Assembly: GCF_900115245.1 (NCBI RefSeq)
Contig: NZ_FOVT01000009.1
Span: 62,001 to 126,000 of the forward strand
DNA from: Mesorhizobium sp. NFR06
GTDB taxonomy: Bacteria; Pseudomonadota; Alphaproteobacteria; Rhizobiales; Rhizobiaceae
DNA length: 64,000 bases
Reading direction: 5' to 3'
A program made the position numbers and the translations under genes. Positions within the stretch are counted from its first letter, which is position 1. Each line of letters begins with the position of its first letter. This document shows positions 17,141 through 25,477 of the stretch, piece after piece. A model generated the notes under the pieces. The model did no database searches. It worked only from the letters and a program-made list of their open reading frames with translations, and had not been told where the DNA came from.

Positions 17141-17836
17141 TCACTCGAGTCCGACGAGAATCTCTTCCTCTTCCACCTCGGCCCCACCCAACCGGAACGG
17201 CGCGAACGATGCCCGGTGCAGCCTTGCCACGGGGCCATGCATCTCGATCGCGGTACGGTGCCGGACCGTCGCATAGCCCATATGCACCTCGAAACCGTAG
17301 CGCTCGTGATGTCCGCCGCAGCCGCACATCATGCGGTCGCGCATCACCTTAGCGACGATCGAGGCGGCGGCGATCGACTGCGAGCGCTGGTCGCCCTTGA
17401 TGAGCGCCCGGCCTTCGCAGGCGAGGCCGGGCGGGACGTCGCGGCCATCGGCCAAGGCGAGCTTCGGCTGCAGCGAGAGGCCGGCGGCGGCGCGACGCAT
17501 TGCTTCGAGGCTGGCCTTCAGGATGTTGCTGTTGTCGATGCCCTCGGCGCTGATCGAGGCCATCGAGACGCTCAGCGCGGAGCCGAGAATCTTGAGAAAC
17601 AGCGCCTCGCGCTGCAAATGGGTGAGACGTTTGGAATCGTCGAGGCCGTCCGGAATATTGGCGGGGTCGAGCACCACGGCCGCGGCTACCACCGGCCCGG
17701 CAAGCGGACCGCGGCCTGCCTCGTCCATGCCCGCGACTGGCCACAGCCCGTCGGCCATCGCCTTCGTCTCGATCGAGAAGTCGGGCTTCTCGACCATTTC
17801 AAAGAGAAGCGGAGAATCGGAACGCGCGCGAGCCAT
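17141..17836 (-). CDS. rnhB: Ribonuclease HII
   Basis: A 231-residue enzyme that cleaves RNA in RNA-DNA hybrids and single ribonucleotides in DNA. The N-terminal catalytic motif [16 protein letters not shown] supplies Asp38 and Glu39; ALADGRD supplies Asp130, and the conserved [19 protein letters not shown] block follows. The C-terminus contains [13 protein letters not shown], a variant of the family YGTxxH region. An N-terminal extension of about 30 residues precedes the domain. The start at 17836 is preferred; frame continues upstream but the sequence looks non-coding. Confidence 0.94.
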   Translation of the reverse strand: MARARSDSPLLFEMVEKPDFSIETKAMADGLWPVAGMDEAGRGPLAGPVVAAAVVLDPANIPDGLDDSKRLTHLQREALFLKILGSALSVSMASISAEGIDNSNILKASLEAMRRAAAGLSLQPKLALADGRDVPPGLACEGRALIKGDQRSQSIAAASIVAKVMRDRMMCGCGGHHERYGFEVHMGYATVRHRTAIEMHGPVARLHRASFAPFRLGGAEVEEEEILVGLE

Positions 17837-17961
17837 GGTGCGGCAAGGTTCGCATCGGCTCCGATTCTCCGCAAGTCCTTCCGGGTCGGATGGGGCGTCG
17901 GACCGGGAAGGTACCGTCTCACGGCCGGGGACAGGGGCCGGACGGGATCCTTGAAATGACT

Positions 17962-17998
17962 GCAATTCCAGACGGAAAATCGCTTTGTCTGGAATTGC
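17962..17998. repeat. Palindromic intergenic repeat, family B (short copy)
   Basis: CAATTCCAGACGGAAAA and TTGTCTGGAATTG form a short hairpin just upstream of rnhB and past the radical SAM stop region. It is a truncated version of the repeat at 6734-6834. Confidence 0.6.
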
Positions 17999-18030
17999 CT
18001 GGCGCCGGCCCGCCATGGCCGGCACAAGTC

Positions 18031-19236
18031 TCAGAGCAGCATCAACTGGTCGCCGGCACCGGAGCCTGCGACGAATTGGTCGGTGCGAAGCTGCCGCCGC
18101 TCGACGTTGAGGCCGAGCCGCTTGGCGGCAATCTCGAAGCGCCGGCCGATCTGCCAGGCATAGGGACCGGCGCCCTTCATGCGCTTGCCCCATTCGGAAT
18201 CGTAATCCTTGCCGTCGCGCATCGACCGGATCAGCGACATCACATGCCGGTAGCGATCCGGATAGTGGCGCAAGAGCCAGTCCTTGAAGATCGGCGCCAC
18301 CTCGAGGGGCAGGCGCAGGATGACGTATCCGGCCTCCCGCGCGCCGGCGGCACGCGCCGAATCGAGGATGCGTTCCATCTCCGGATCGGTCAGCCCGGGG
18401 ATGATCGGCGCCACCATCACCGAGGCCGGGATGCCGGCATCGGACAACTGCCGGATCGCTTCGAGCCGTTTCGTCGGCGTCGACGCGCGCGGCTCCATGG
18501 TGCGGGCCAGCATGCGGTCCAGCGTCGTCACCGACAGCGCCACCTTGGCAAGGCCGCGCTCGGCCATGCGCGACAGGATGTCGATGTCGCGCGTCACCAG
18601 CGCCGACTTGGTGACGATGCCGACCGGATGGCCGCGCGCCTCCAGCACCTCCAGGATCTCGCGCATGATCCGGTACTGCTTCTCGATCGGCTGATAGGGA
18701 TCGGTGTTGGTGCCGATGGCGATCGTGCGCGGCTGATAGCCCGGCTTCGACAATTCCCTGTCCAGCATGCGCGCCGCATCCGGCTTGGCGAACAGCTTCG
18801 ATTCGAAATCCAGCCCCGGCGACAGTCCCATAAAGGCATGCGTCGGCCTGGCAAAGCAGTAGACGCAGCCATGCTCGCAGCCGCGGTAGGGGTTGATCGA
18901 GCGGTCGAAGGAAATGTCCGGCGACTCGTTACGGGTGATTATGGTGCGTGGCTTTTCCACCTGCACTTCGGTCTTGAACGGCGGCAGCTCCTCCAGCGAG
19001 TTCCAGCCGTCATCGAAGACATGCCGGCTGACCGGCTCGAACCGGCCGGACGGATTGATGCCGGCCGAGCGGCCGCGATTGCGGTCGGGCCGCACGCGCA
19101 TGCCGCTCTGCTCGATCATCGCATTTGCCATTTCGGCTCTGCCTGCTCCGAAAGCGGCAATATCGGCACGCACGATCTGTTCCATTTTCGCCCTCTCCCA
19201 GGGACTGTCGGCAGGCTGTCGAATCGCTCTGTTCAT
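18031..19236 (-). CDS. Radical SAM protein, PA0069/SplB-like family
   Basis: A 401-residue radical SAM protein. The [4Fe-4S]-binding motif is CEHGCVYC (C-x3-C-x2-C), inside [19 protein letters not shown]. Further family landmarks are [20 protein letters not shown] and [10 protein letters not shown]. It belongs to the PA0069 family, which resembles spore photoproduct lyase but whose reaction is unknown. ATG 19236 gives the usual start. It is followed on the same strand by rnhB after about 190 nt that contain a short family B repeat. Confidence 0.9.
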   Translation of the reverse strand: MNRAIRQPADSPWERAKMEQIVRADIAAFGAGRAEMANAMIEQSGMRVRPDRNRGRSAGINPSGRFEPVSRHVFDDGWNSLEELPPFKTEVQVEKPRTIITRNESPDISFDRSINPYRGCEHGCVYCFARPTHAFMGLSPGLDFESKLFAKPDAARMLDRELSKPGYQPRTIAIGTNTDPYQPIEKQYRIMREILEVLEARGHPVGIVTKSALVTRDIDILSRMAERGLAKVALSVTTLDRMLARTMEPRASTPTKRLEAIRQLSDAGIPASVMVAPIIPGLTDPEMERILDSARAAGAREAGYVILRLPLEVAPIFKDWLLRHYPDRYRHVMSLIRSMRDGKDYDSEWGKRMKGAGPYAWQIGRRFEIAAKRLGLNVERRQLRTDQFVAGSGAGDQLMLL

Positions 19237-19334
19237 GAAACTATTCCTATTTTGTCGACGAGAACAAAGCAAGAACTTTTTCGCTTGCGACGCTCAACTG
19301 GCGCGGCGCCGCGCTTTCCGCTATTCGGCTAGGA

Positions 19335-19838
19335 ATGCTCAGCGTCCTCATCGAAACCCGCAACGACGAAGAGGCTCTTGCCCGCACGCTGGCCTCGCTG
19401 GTCGGCGGCGCGGTCGAAGGCGTCGTGCGCGACGTCATCGTCTGCGACGCCGGCTCGACCGACCAGACGCATCGGGTGGCCGAGCATGCCGGCTGCCACT
19501 ATGTGACGGGCGGCATCGGCGCCGGTGTCGGCCAGGCCAAGGGCGACTGGCTGCTGCTTCTGGAGCCCGGCGCCCGGCTCGCCGAAGGCTGGATCGACGA
19601 AGTCGTCGCGCACACGGCAAGACAGACCATGCCGGCGCGTTTCTCACGCGCCAGGGGTAACCGTTCGCCGTTCCTGGCGCGCGTGTTCTCGGGCAACCGC
19701 GCGCTGGCCGAGGGGCTTGTCATCAGCAAGCGCCAGGCCGCCGCGCTCACCAAAAGCGCGCGCAGTGCGGAAGCGCTGGCGCGCGGCCTCGCCACCAGAA
19801 GGCTGAATGCCGCGATCTGGGTCGCGCCGCCGAAGTGA
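19335..19838 (+). CDS. Short glycosyltransferase family 2-like protein
   Basis: A 167-residue protein with the N-terminal half of a GT-A fold: LSVLIETRNDEEALARTLAS, then DVIVCDAGSTDQTHRVAE (nucleotide-binding DAGSTD) and GDWLLLLEPGARL where the DxD motif would be. The usual DxD is replaced by EPG, and the acceptor-binding C-terminal half and membrane helices of longer family members are missing. It may be a non-catalytic or specialised member rather than a truncated gene, because the C-terminus is a clean open frame. Divergent from the radical SAM gene. Confidence 0.72.
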   Translation: MLSVLIETRNDEEALARTLASLVGGAVEGVVRDVIVCDAGSTDQTHRVAEHAGCHYVTGGIGAGVGQAKGDWLLLLEPGARLAEGWIDEVVAHTARQTMPARFSRARGNRSPFLARVFSGNRALAEGLVISKRQAAALTKSARSAEALARGLATRRLNAAIWVAPPK

Positions 19839-19890
19839 TGAACCGCCATGCGGGCAGACCGGCCGTTGTCCGTGCAGCAGGCAGGCCGGT

Positions 19891-20316
19891 TCACCGTCCC
19901 TGAATTTCAACCGGCATCCAGGCGCCGCGACGTCTGGCCAGACGTTGCTCGCGCGTCTCGGCATCGTAGCGTACCGGAACAGCTTCCCGGGAAAACCTTT
20001 CGCGCTCGTCCAGCGCGTTGACGATGACGATCGCCCTTGCGTGCTCGCCGTCGCCGCAGATCGCGGCGACATAGACCCCGCATTCACGGCAAAGGATATA
20101 ATCGGCGGTGCGCAGGCCGAAGCGATAGACCTGAAGCTTTGCTCCGTCTTCGACCAGGATGGTCAGGCGTCCGCCCGGATCGGCGGCGGCACGCGAACCG
20201 TGACGAACGCAGAACGAGCACTGGCAGGCGCGGATTTCGATCCGGGCGGGATCGAGTTCGGTTTCGAAACGGAGGCGGATGGCGCCGCAATGGCATCCGC
20301 CGCTGTGGACCGGCAT
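19891..20316 (-). CDS. GFA family protein (glutathione-dependent formaldehyde-activating-like)
   Basis: A 141-residue zinc-binding protein of the GFA/CENP-V fold. Cysteine groups are GGCHCGAIRLRF near the N-terminus, ACQCSFCVRHG in the middle and CRECGVYVAA further on, the usual arrangement for two zinc sites. Despite the family name, most members do not have proven formaldehyde activity. The start at 20316 is preceded by GGGAGC. It follows moaB on the same strand with 124 nt between. Confidence 0.85.
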   Translation of the reverse strand: MPVHSGGCHCGAIRLRFETELDPARIEIRACQCSFCVRHGSRAAADPGGRLTILVEDGAKLQVYRFGLRTADYILCRECGVYVAAICGDGEHARAIVIVNALDERERFSREAVPVRYDAETREQRLARRRGAWMPVEIQGR

Positions 20317-20440
20317 GGCTCGCTCCCTTGCTTGTCCGCGCAAGCTACTTCGCCGGCGTCGGCCCTGGAATGGCGCCTCGAAGGCAACAAGCGCCGTTCT
20401 GCCTGGCAAACGGGCTGCCGCCTGGGCGCGTTGCCTTCGT

Positions 20441-20998
20441 TTACGAGGAGGCCTTGCCGCCGCGCCTGAGATGCTCGTCCAGCCGCGGCATGATCTCGAC
20501 GAAGTTGCAGGGCAGGTGCCGGTAGTCGAGCTGCGCCTTGATGATGCCGTCCCAGGCGTCCTTGCAGGCGCCGGGCGAGCCCGGCAGCACGAAGACGAAG
20601 GTGGCGTTGACGACGCCGCCGGTCGCCCGGCTCTGGATCGTCGAGGTGCCGATCTTGTCGTAGGAAATGCGGTGGAAGACTTCGGAAAAGCCGTCCATGC
20701 GCTTTTCGAAGATCGGCTCCAGCGCCTCCGGCGTCACGTCGCGGCCGGTGAAGCCGGTGCCTCCGGTGGTGATCACCACGTCGATATTTTCGTCCTTCGA
20801 CCAGCCGAGAACCTTGTCGCGGATCTTTTCGCGGTCGTCGGTCACGATATCGCGCGCGGCAAGGGTATGGCCGGCTTCGGTGATGCGGTCGGCCAGCGTC
20901 TGGCCGGATTTGTCGTCGGCGAGGCTGCGCGTATCGGACACGGTAAGCACCGCGATGCGCACCGGGACGAAGGGCCGGCTCTCGTCAATCCCGGGCAT
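20441..20998 (-). CDS. moaB: Molybdenum cofactor biosynthesis protein B
   Basis: A 185-residue MoaB/Mog-type protein acting in molybdopterin adenylylation. Motifs include VLTVSDTRSLADDKSGQTLA, DVVITTGGTGFTGRDVTPEA and FVLPGSPGACKDAWDGI, all typical of the MoCF-binding domain. The 5' end overlaps the 3' end of ispE by 14 nt, so the two are probably translationally coupled although unrelated in pathway. Other moa genes are not nearby. Confidence 0.93.
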   Translation of the reverse strand: MPGIDESRPFVPVRIAVLTVSDTRSLADDKSGQTLADRITEAGHTLAARDIVTDDREKIRDKVLGWSKDENIDVVITTGGTGFTGRDVTPEALEPIFEKRMDGFSEVFHRISYDKIGTSTIQSRATGGVVNATFVFVLPGSPGACKDAWDGIIKAQLDYRHLPCNFVEIMPRLDEHLRRGGKASS

Positions 20999-21899
20999 CG
21001 GTCACTTCCATGCTGCGCGTCGCGGCGACGAACCAGTCGGGATGGCGGGCGCGGATCTCGATTGCCGCGCGCTTGGCGACGTTGCCCGTTTCGAAAAGGC
21101 CGAAACATGTGGCACCGGAGCCGGACATGCGCGCGAACGCGGCGTCGGCGCGCTTGAGCGCCTTGAGCGCCTCGCCGATCGCCGGTTCGATCGAACGGGC
21201 CGCAGCCTCGAGATCGTTGCGCGTCGTCCCCAGCCAGTTGCGGACGGCATGGAAGTCAAGGCGCTTCGGCAGCGGCGGCAGCGCCTCGTTGTCGCGCCTG
21301 GACAGCGCCTCGAACACCTCCGGCGTCGAGACTGAGACGCCCGGATTGACCAGGACCAGGCCGAGCGCCGGAAACGCGGAGAGCGGCGACACTTCATCGC
21401 CAATGCCGCGCGCGACCAGCGGCCTAGCCTCGAGGCACATTGGCAGATCGGCGCCCAGCGTGAGCCCGACCCGCGCCAGCGCCTTGTCGTCGACATCGAG
21501 CTTCCAGAGCCGCGTCAGACCGCTGAGCGCTGCCGCCGCGTCGCTCGAGCCGCCGCCGACGCCGGAGGCGATCGGCAGGTTCTTCTCCAGCCTGATGGCA
21601 ACCGGCGGCGTGTGCCGGGCGCCGGCCTCCCGGCGCAAGGCGTCGCGCGCCTTGACCACCAGGTTGCCCTCGTCGAGCGGCAGGCTCGCGGCATAGCGGC
21701 CCGATACCGAGAATTCATCGTGCGCCGCCGGCGCGATTTCCAGCCGGTCGCCGAAGCGGGTGAAAACCGCAAGGCTGTCGATGAGATGGTAGCCGTCGGC
21801 GCGCCGTCCGGTGACATGCAGCGCCAGATTGATCTTGGCGGGCGCAAGCCACGTCCGGATCTCTATGCCGGGCTCCAGAGTGTCGGCTGTTGGCGAGAT
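20985..21899 (-). CDS. ispE: 4-diphosphocytidyl-2-C-methyl-D-erythritol kinase (non-standard start codon)
   Basis: This is the GHMP-family kinase of the MEP isoprenoid pathway, which phosphorylates CDP-methylerythritol. It begins WLAPAKINLALHVTGRRADG with the catalytic Lys and has the ATP-binding loop PIASGVGGGSSDAAAAL. The C-terminus contains MSGSGATCFGLF. The full N-terminal domain reads continuously to 21899, but no ATG, GTG or TTG exists in frame upstream of it. At 21897-21899 the codon is ATC, eight bases after AAGGA, exactly where an ATG would be expected. The gene may use ATC or an internal CTG (21876-21878), or the base may be an error. Confidence 0.9.
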   Translation of the reverse strand: MSPTADTLEPGIEIRTWLAPAKINLALHVTGRRADGYHLIDSLAVFTRFGDRLEIAPAAHDEFSVSGRYAASLPLDEGNLVVKARDALRREAGARHTPPVAIRLEKNLPIASGVGGGSSDAAAALSGLTRLWKLDVDDKALARVGLTLGADLPMCLEARPLVARGIGDEVSPLSAFPALGLVLVNPGVSVSTPEVFEALSRRDNEALPPLPKRLDFHAVRNWLGTTRNDLEAAARSIEPAIGEALKALKRADAAFARMSGSGATCFGLFETGNVAKRAAIEIRARHPDWFVAATRSMEVTDARD

Positions 21900-21903
21900 G
21901 GGA

Positions 21904-22089
21904 TCAGTCCTTGGCGAGACGATATTCGCCGGTCTTCGGATCCTTGACCAGCGTGCCCATCGTGCCGTTCGCAGCCTGTTTCTCGGTGCGCCGGATCTTG
22001 GCCGTCACGCGCTCAGCCTCGCGCACGAAAGCGCGGTAGCCAAAGTAAGCGGCGGCGCCGACAACGGCGAAGAAAATGATCTGCGGCAT
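21904..22089 (-). CDS. Small single-pass membrane protein, function unknown
   Basis: A 61-residue protein with an N-terminal membrane helix (PQIIFFAVVGAAAYFGYRAF) followed by a basic cytoplasmic tail ending in KDPKTGEYRLAKD. It is preceded by GGGAGGAG at 22098-22105. Its stop lies just upstream of ispE, and the intervening bases supply the ispE ribosome-binding site, so ispE may be coupled to it. I do not recognise a characterised family, but the shape is that of a conserved rhizobial small protein. Confidence 0.72.
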   Translation of the reverse strand: MPQIIFFAVVGAAAYFGYRAFVREAERVTAKIRRTEKQAANGTMGTLVKDPKTGEYRLAKD

Positions 22090-22173
22090 CTCAAAAACTC
22101 CTCCCGCTCTTCGCGCGGCAAGGCCGGCCGAATGGGTCGGTCAACTTCCATGCTAGCCGCATTCATGGCTTTT

Positions 22174-23031
22174 TCAAAGCCCGAAGCGCGCCCACAGCGC
22201 GCGCTCTTCCGCCGCATCGAGGACGCCGCTGGCCGCGGCCGCGGCGATATCGGGCGCCGAAAAGCGTGAGCCGAACAGGCCGAAACGGCCGAACAGACCG
22301 CGCGGCGCGGTGATCAGCTTGAGCTGCGTCTTGTCGCCGAAACGGGTCCTGAGGACGCTGCGCATGTCGCCCAGAGCATCGACGAGGCCGAGCTCGAGGC
22401 CTCTCTTGGCGGTCCAGAACAGGCCGGTGAACAGGTCCGGGTCGTCCTTCAGCTTGCTGCCGCGCCGCTCCTTGACGAGGTCGATGAAGGTCTCGTGCAC
22501 GTCGAGCTGCAGCGCCTTCAGCCGCTCGACGTCTTCCTTCTTCTCGGGCTTGAACGGATCGAGCACGGCCTTGTTCTGCCCGGCAGTGTGGACGCGCCGC
22601 TCGACGCCGATCTTCTTCATCAGTTCCGGAAAGCCGAAGGAGGCGGAGACCACGCCGATCGAGCCGACGATCGAAGACGGATCGGCGAAGATCTCGTCGC
22701 CGGCGACCGCGATCATGTAGCCGCCCGAGGCCGCCACGTCCTCGACGAAGACGAGCACCTTCTTGTTCTTTTCCACCGCCAGGTCGCGGATGCGCTTGAA
22801 GATCAGGCGCGACTGCACCGGGGAGCCGCCCGGCGAATTGATCGAGATGGCAACCGCCGGCGCATCGAAGCCGAACGCCTTTTCGATCAGGCCCGCCGTC
22901 GAGGCGAGCGACAGGCTCGGCCGGAACTGGCCGCCACCCGGCATGATGGCGCCTTGCAGCCGGATGACCGGAATGGTGACGACTGTCGAGCGCCAGGATT
23001 TCGGCAGCAGGCGGTTGAAGAGGCGTTTCAC
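22174..23031 (-). CDS. Signal peptide peptidase-like serine protease, S49 family (SohB/SppA)
   Basis: A 285-residue S49 peptidase in the short SohB-like class. Landmarks are ISINSPGGSPVQS (residues about 62-74), AASGGYMIAVAGD with the nucleophile Ser102, and GQNKAVLDPF with Lys154 as probable general base. VGSIGV lies between them. A clear N-terminal membrane helix is lacking, so it may be a cytoplasmic or peripheral membrane protease degrading signal peptides or membrane fragments. It sits between the small membrane protein and the TrmN6-like methyltransferase on the same strand. Confidence 0.9.
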   Translation of the reverse strand: MKRLFNRLLPKSWRSTVVTIPVIRLQGAIMPGGGQFRPSLSLASTAGLIEKAFGFDAPAVAISINSPGGSPVQSRLIFKRIRDLAVEKNKKVLVFVEDVAASGGYMIAVAGDEIFADPSSIVGSIGVVSASFGFPELMKKIGVERRVHTAGQNKAVLDPFKPEKKEDVERLKALQLDVHETFIDLVKERRGSKLKDDPDLFTGLFWTAKRGLELGLVDALGDMRSVLRTRFGDKTQLKLITAPRGLFGRFGLFGSRFSAPDIAAAAASGVLDAAEERALWARFGL

Positions 23032-23170
23032 GAACAGTGTCTCCGGACAAAATGCAAAGGAGCAAGATGAGCTCAGGCTAGTCGGTTTTGTTCCCAGGGC
23101 CAGGCATCATCCTGCTTTGGCATGTAAGGAACTCGCCTGCCCACGGCAATGGCGCATCGCCAGCCCCGGA

Positions 23171-23968
23171 TCAATCGCTGAACAGCGACGCCAGGCCGTT
23201 ATTGATCATTTCCGTCCGCTCGCCCGGCTCGTTGCCGTGTGGCCCGTGCAAGGTGAGCGGCGGGCGGATCGACAATTTTCCGCGCGCACCGAGCGCCGCC
23301 CTGACCACGATGCGGATCGCCGCCGCGTCGGGTCGCGGATGGACGCACAGCATCTCGGCATCGCCGAAGCGTCCCTCCATCGCATCGAGAATGGCGACCA
23401 GCTGCTCGGGCCGCGCAATGACGGCCAGCCCGCCGCGCGGCTTGACGACGGCGGCAGCGCTCCTGATCCAGCGTTCGAACAGCCCGTCCTCCGTCACATG
23501 TGCTTGCCTGCGCAGGGCGTCAGGCGTCGAGCGATCTTCGGCGGCGTTGAACGGCGGGTTCATGATCACGAAATCGAAGGAATTGTCGGCAAGCCCGGCC
23601 CCAGCTCGCGCGCGGCCGGTCAGCGTGACGTCGGCCGTCAGCACCGAAGCGCGGTCGCCGAGATGCGCATTGCCCGGATGCGAAAGCGTGGCGACGGCGA
23701 ATGCCGCCATTTCGGCGGAGCGCTCGATGAGCACGGCCTTTGCCGCGGGACAGCGCGACAGCACGGCAAGGCCGGCTGCACCGGCGCCGGCGCCGAAATC
23801 GGCGAGGCGGCCGGCAAAGCCGGACGGCACGGCTGCCGCCAGCATCATGGCGTCCATGCCGGCGCGATGTCCGCTGCGGCTCGGCTGCACCAGCCAGAAG
23901 CGTCCGCGGTGGAAGGCATCGACCGTGTGCGCCGGCGCATCCGGGACGGGGGCGGTCGTCGCTGTCAT
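23171..23968 (-). CDS. Methyltransferase, TrmN6-like (tRNA1(Val) m6A37 type)
   Basis: A 265-residue SAM-dependent N6-adenine methyltransferase. The SAM-binding site is ADFGAGAGAAGLAVLSR (about residues 55-71) and the catalytic motif is MNPPFN (N-P-P-F), typical for adenine-N6 methylation. An early segment FWLVQPSRSGHRAGMDAMML matches the TrmN6/YfiC family, which modifies A37 of tRNA-Val. Its ATG overlaps the stop of the DUF2007 gene (TAATG), a common arrangement in Rhizobiales. Confidence 0.88.
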   Translation of the reverse strand: MTATTAPVPDAPAHTVDAFHRGRFWLVQPSRSGHRAGMDAMMLAAAVPSGFAGRLADFGAGAGAAGLAVLSRCPAAKAVLIERSAEMAAFAVATLSHPGNAHLGDRASVLTADVTLTGRARAGAGLADNSFDFVIMNPPFNAAEDRSTPDALRRQAHVTEDGLFERWIRSAAAVVKPRGGLAVIARPEQLVAILDAMEGRFGDAEMLCVHPRPDAAAIRIVVRAALGARGKLSIRPPLTLHGPHGNEPGERTEMINNGLASLFSD

Positions 23969-24192
23969 TATTTTCTGCGGATCTCGTTTCCGATGCCGGC
24001 ATCCTTGAGGATGCGGCGCGCCGCATCGACTTTCTCGGCATCGACCATCACGCGCCGGGGCAGGATGCCGAGCGAGCCGTCGAGCACGCTCATATTCTGG
24101 TCGGCGACGAAACAGGCGATGCCGGCGTCGCGCATCAGCGATTCGACAAAGGAGATCACGACGGCGTCGTTGGTGCGGACAAGCTCGATCAT
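23968..24192 (-). CDS. DUF2007 domain protein
   Basis: A 74-residue protein beginning MIELVRTNDAVVISFVESLM, with the DUF2007 signature: an alpha-beta module with AGIACFVADQNMS and GILPRRVMVDAEKVDAARRI. DUF2007 is a small regulatory-looking domain, related in fold to ACT/PII-like modules, without an assigned function. The start at 24192 is preferred over a longer frame. It overlaps the methyltransferase start, and divergent transcription of the polyprenyl synthase begins 134 nt away. Confidence 0.85.
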   Translation of the reverse strand: MIELVRTNDAVVISFVESLMRDAGIACFVADQNMSVLDGSLGILPRRVMVDAEKVDAARRILKDAGIGNEIRRK

Positions 24193-24325
24193 GGAAAGAA
24201 AATCGCAGGTTGCGGCGTTCCTGTAAACGTCGGGGCGAGCCCGCACCGCTATAGCCGCGCCAATTCGCCTCTTGCCGTGCCTGGTTGTACCGCCCTAGAG
24301 TCGGCTCGGGACTAAGGGTGCCGTC

Positions 24326-25369
24326 GTGCGCGTCAATGAGACGGGAGTTGTCGTGGTGGGTGTCGTTCTCAACATCGAAGGCAAGCGGGAACCCGCTTCC
24401 ATCAAGGATCTCATCGATCTGACGGCAACCGACATGGGCCGCGTCAACGAGCTGATTCTGTCCAAGGCCGGTTCCGACGTCGAGATGATCCCGGAGATCG
24501 CCAACCACCTGATCTCTTCCGGAGGCAAGCGGCTGAGGCCCATGCTCACGCTCGCCGCCGCGCAGATGTTCGGCTATTCCGGCGAAGGCCACGTCAAGCT
24601 CGCCACGGCGGTCGAGTTCATGCACACCGCCACGCTTCTCCATGACGACGTCGTCGACGAGAGCGCGCTGCGCCGCGGCAAGAAGACGGCGCGCATGATC
24701 TGGGGCAACCAGGCAAGCGTGCTGGTCGGCGATTTCCTGCTTGGCCAGGCCTTCCGCATGATGGTCGAGGTCGGTTCACTGGAAGCGTTGGACATCCTGT
24801 CGGCTGCGGCCTCCATCATCGCCGAAGGCGAGGTCATGCAGCTTGCCGCGGCCAAGAACCTCGAAACCACCGAGGACGAGCATTTCGCCGTGATCAAGGC
24901 CAAGACCGCGGCGCTGTTCTCGGCCGCCGCCGAAGTCGGGCCGGTCATTGCCCAGGCCTCGCGCACCGATCGCGCCGCACTTCGCTCCTACGGCATGAAT
25001 CTCGGCCTTGCCTTCCAGCTCATCGACGACGCGTTGGATTATGGCGGCTCGAGCAAGGATCTCGGCAAGAATGTCGGCGACGATTTCCGCGAGGGCAAGG
25101 TGACGCTGCCGGTGATCCTCGCCTACCGGCGCGGCACCAAGGCCGAGCGCACCTTCTGGAAGCGCGCCATCGAGGACAACGTCACCGACGATGCCGGGCT
25201 CGAAAAGGCGATCGGGCTGATGGCCCGCCACGGCGCGATTGCCGACACGATCGGCCGCGCCCGCCATTTCGGCGAGATCGCCCGCGACGCTCTGGCGCCG
25301 CTGGAGGCGACGCCGCAGAAGTCGGCTTTGGTCGACGTCATCGATTTCTGCATCAGCCGCGTCAACTGA
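24326..25369 (+). CDS. ispB: Polyprenyl (probably decaprenyl) diphosphate synthase
   Basis: A 347-residue trans-prenyltransferase that builds the ubiquinone side chain. The first aspartate-rich motif is LLHDDVVDE (Asp107, 108 and 111) and the second is LIDDALDYGG (Asp234, 235 and 238). SSGGKRLRPML precedes them, as in all family members. Rhizobia make ubiquinone-10, so a decaprenyl product is likely although the gene is often annotated as octaprenyl synthase. GTG 24326 is the listed start; in-frame GTG codons at 24353 and 24356 are possible. ubiA at 39885-40868 uses its product. Confidence 0.93.
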   Translation: MRVNETGVVVVGVVLNIEGKREPASIKDLIDLTATDMGRVNELILSKAGSDVEMIPEIANHLISSGGKRLRPMLTLAAAQMFGYSGEGHVKLATAVEFMHTATLLHDDVVDESALRRGKKTARMIWGNQASVLVGDFLLGQAFRMMVEVGSLEALDILSAAASIIAEGEVMQLAAAKNLETTEDEHFAVIKAKTAALFSAAAEVGPVIAQASRTDRAALRSYGMNLGLAFQLIDDALDYGGSSKDLGKNVGDDFREGKVTLPVILAYRRGTKAERTFWKRAIEDNVTDDAGLEKAIGLMARHGAIADTIGRARHFGEIARDALAPLEATPQKSALVDVIDFCISRVN

Positions 25370-25464
25370 GCCTGCCGGTCTTCCCGGCGCTTGTCTGGCA
25401 TTCACTGGGACAGGGCACCTGTGAATCCCGCTTTGGCGGTCTCGACAAAGGGCGGCTCTGCAAA

Positions 25465-25474
25465 TTATCTATAA
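25465..25474. promoter_or_regulatory. BioR box upstream of bioR
   Basis: TTATCTATAA matches the alphaproteobacterial BioR operator TTATMKATAA exactly. It ends three bases before the bioR ATG, so BioR probably represses its own transcription. Confidence 0.85.
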
Positions 25475-25477
25475 AAT

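Noticed and set aside
17837-18193. A possible N-terminal extension of RNase HII
   Set aside because: The upstream frame is continuous but low in coding character and overlaps the 3' end of the radical SAM gene and a repeat.
18031-19236. Spore photoproduct lyase (SplB)
   Set aside because: The fold is related, but the PA0069-type N-terminus and a non-sporulating host make a photoproduct lyase role unlikely.
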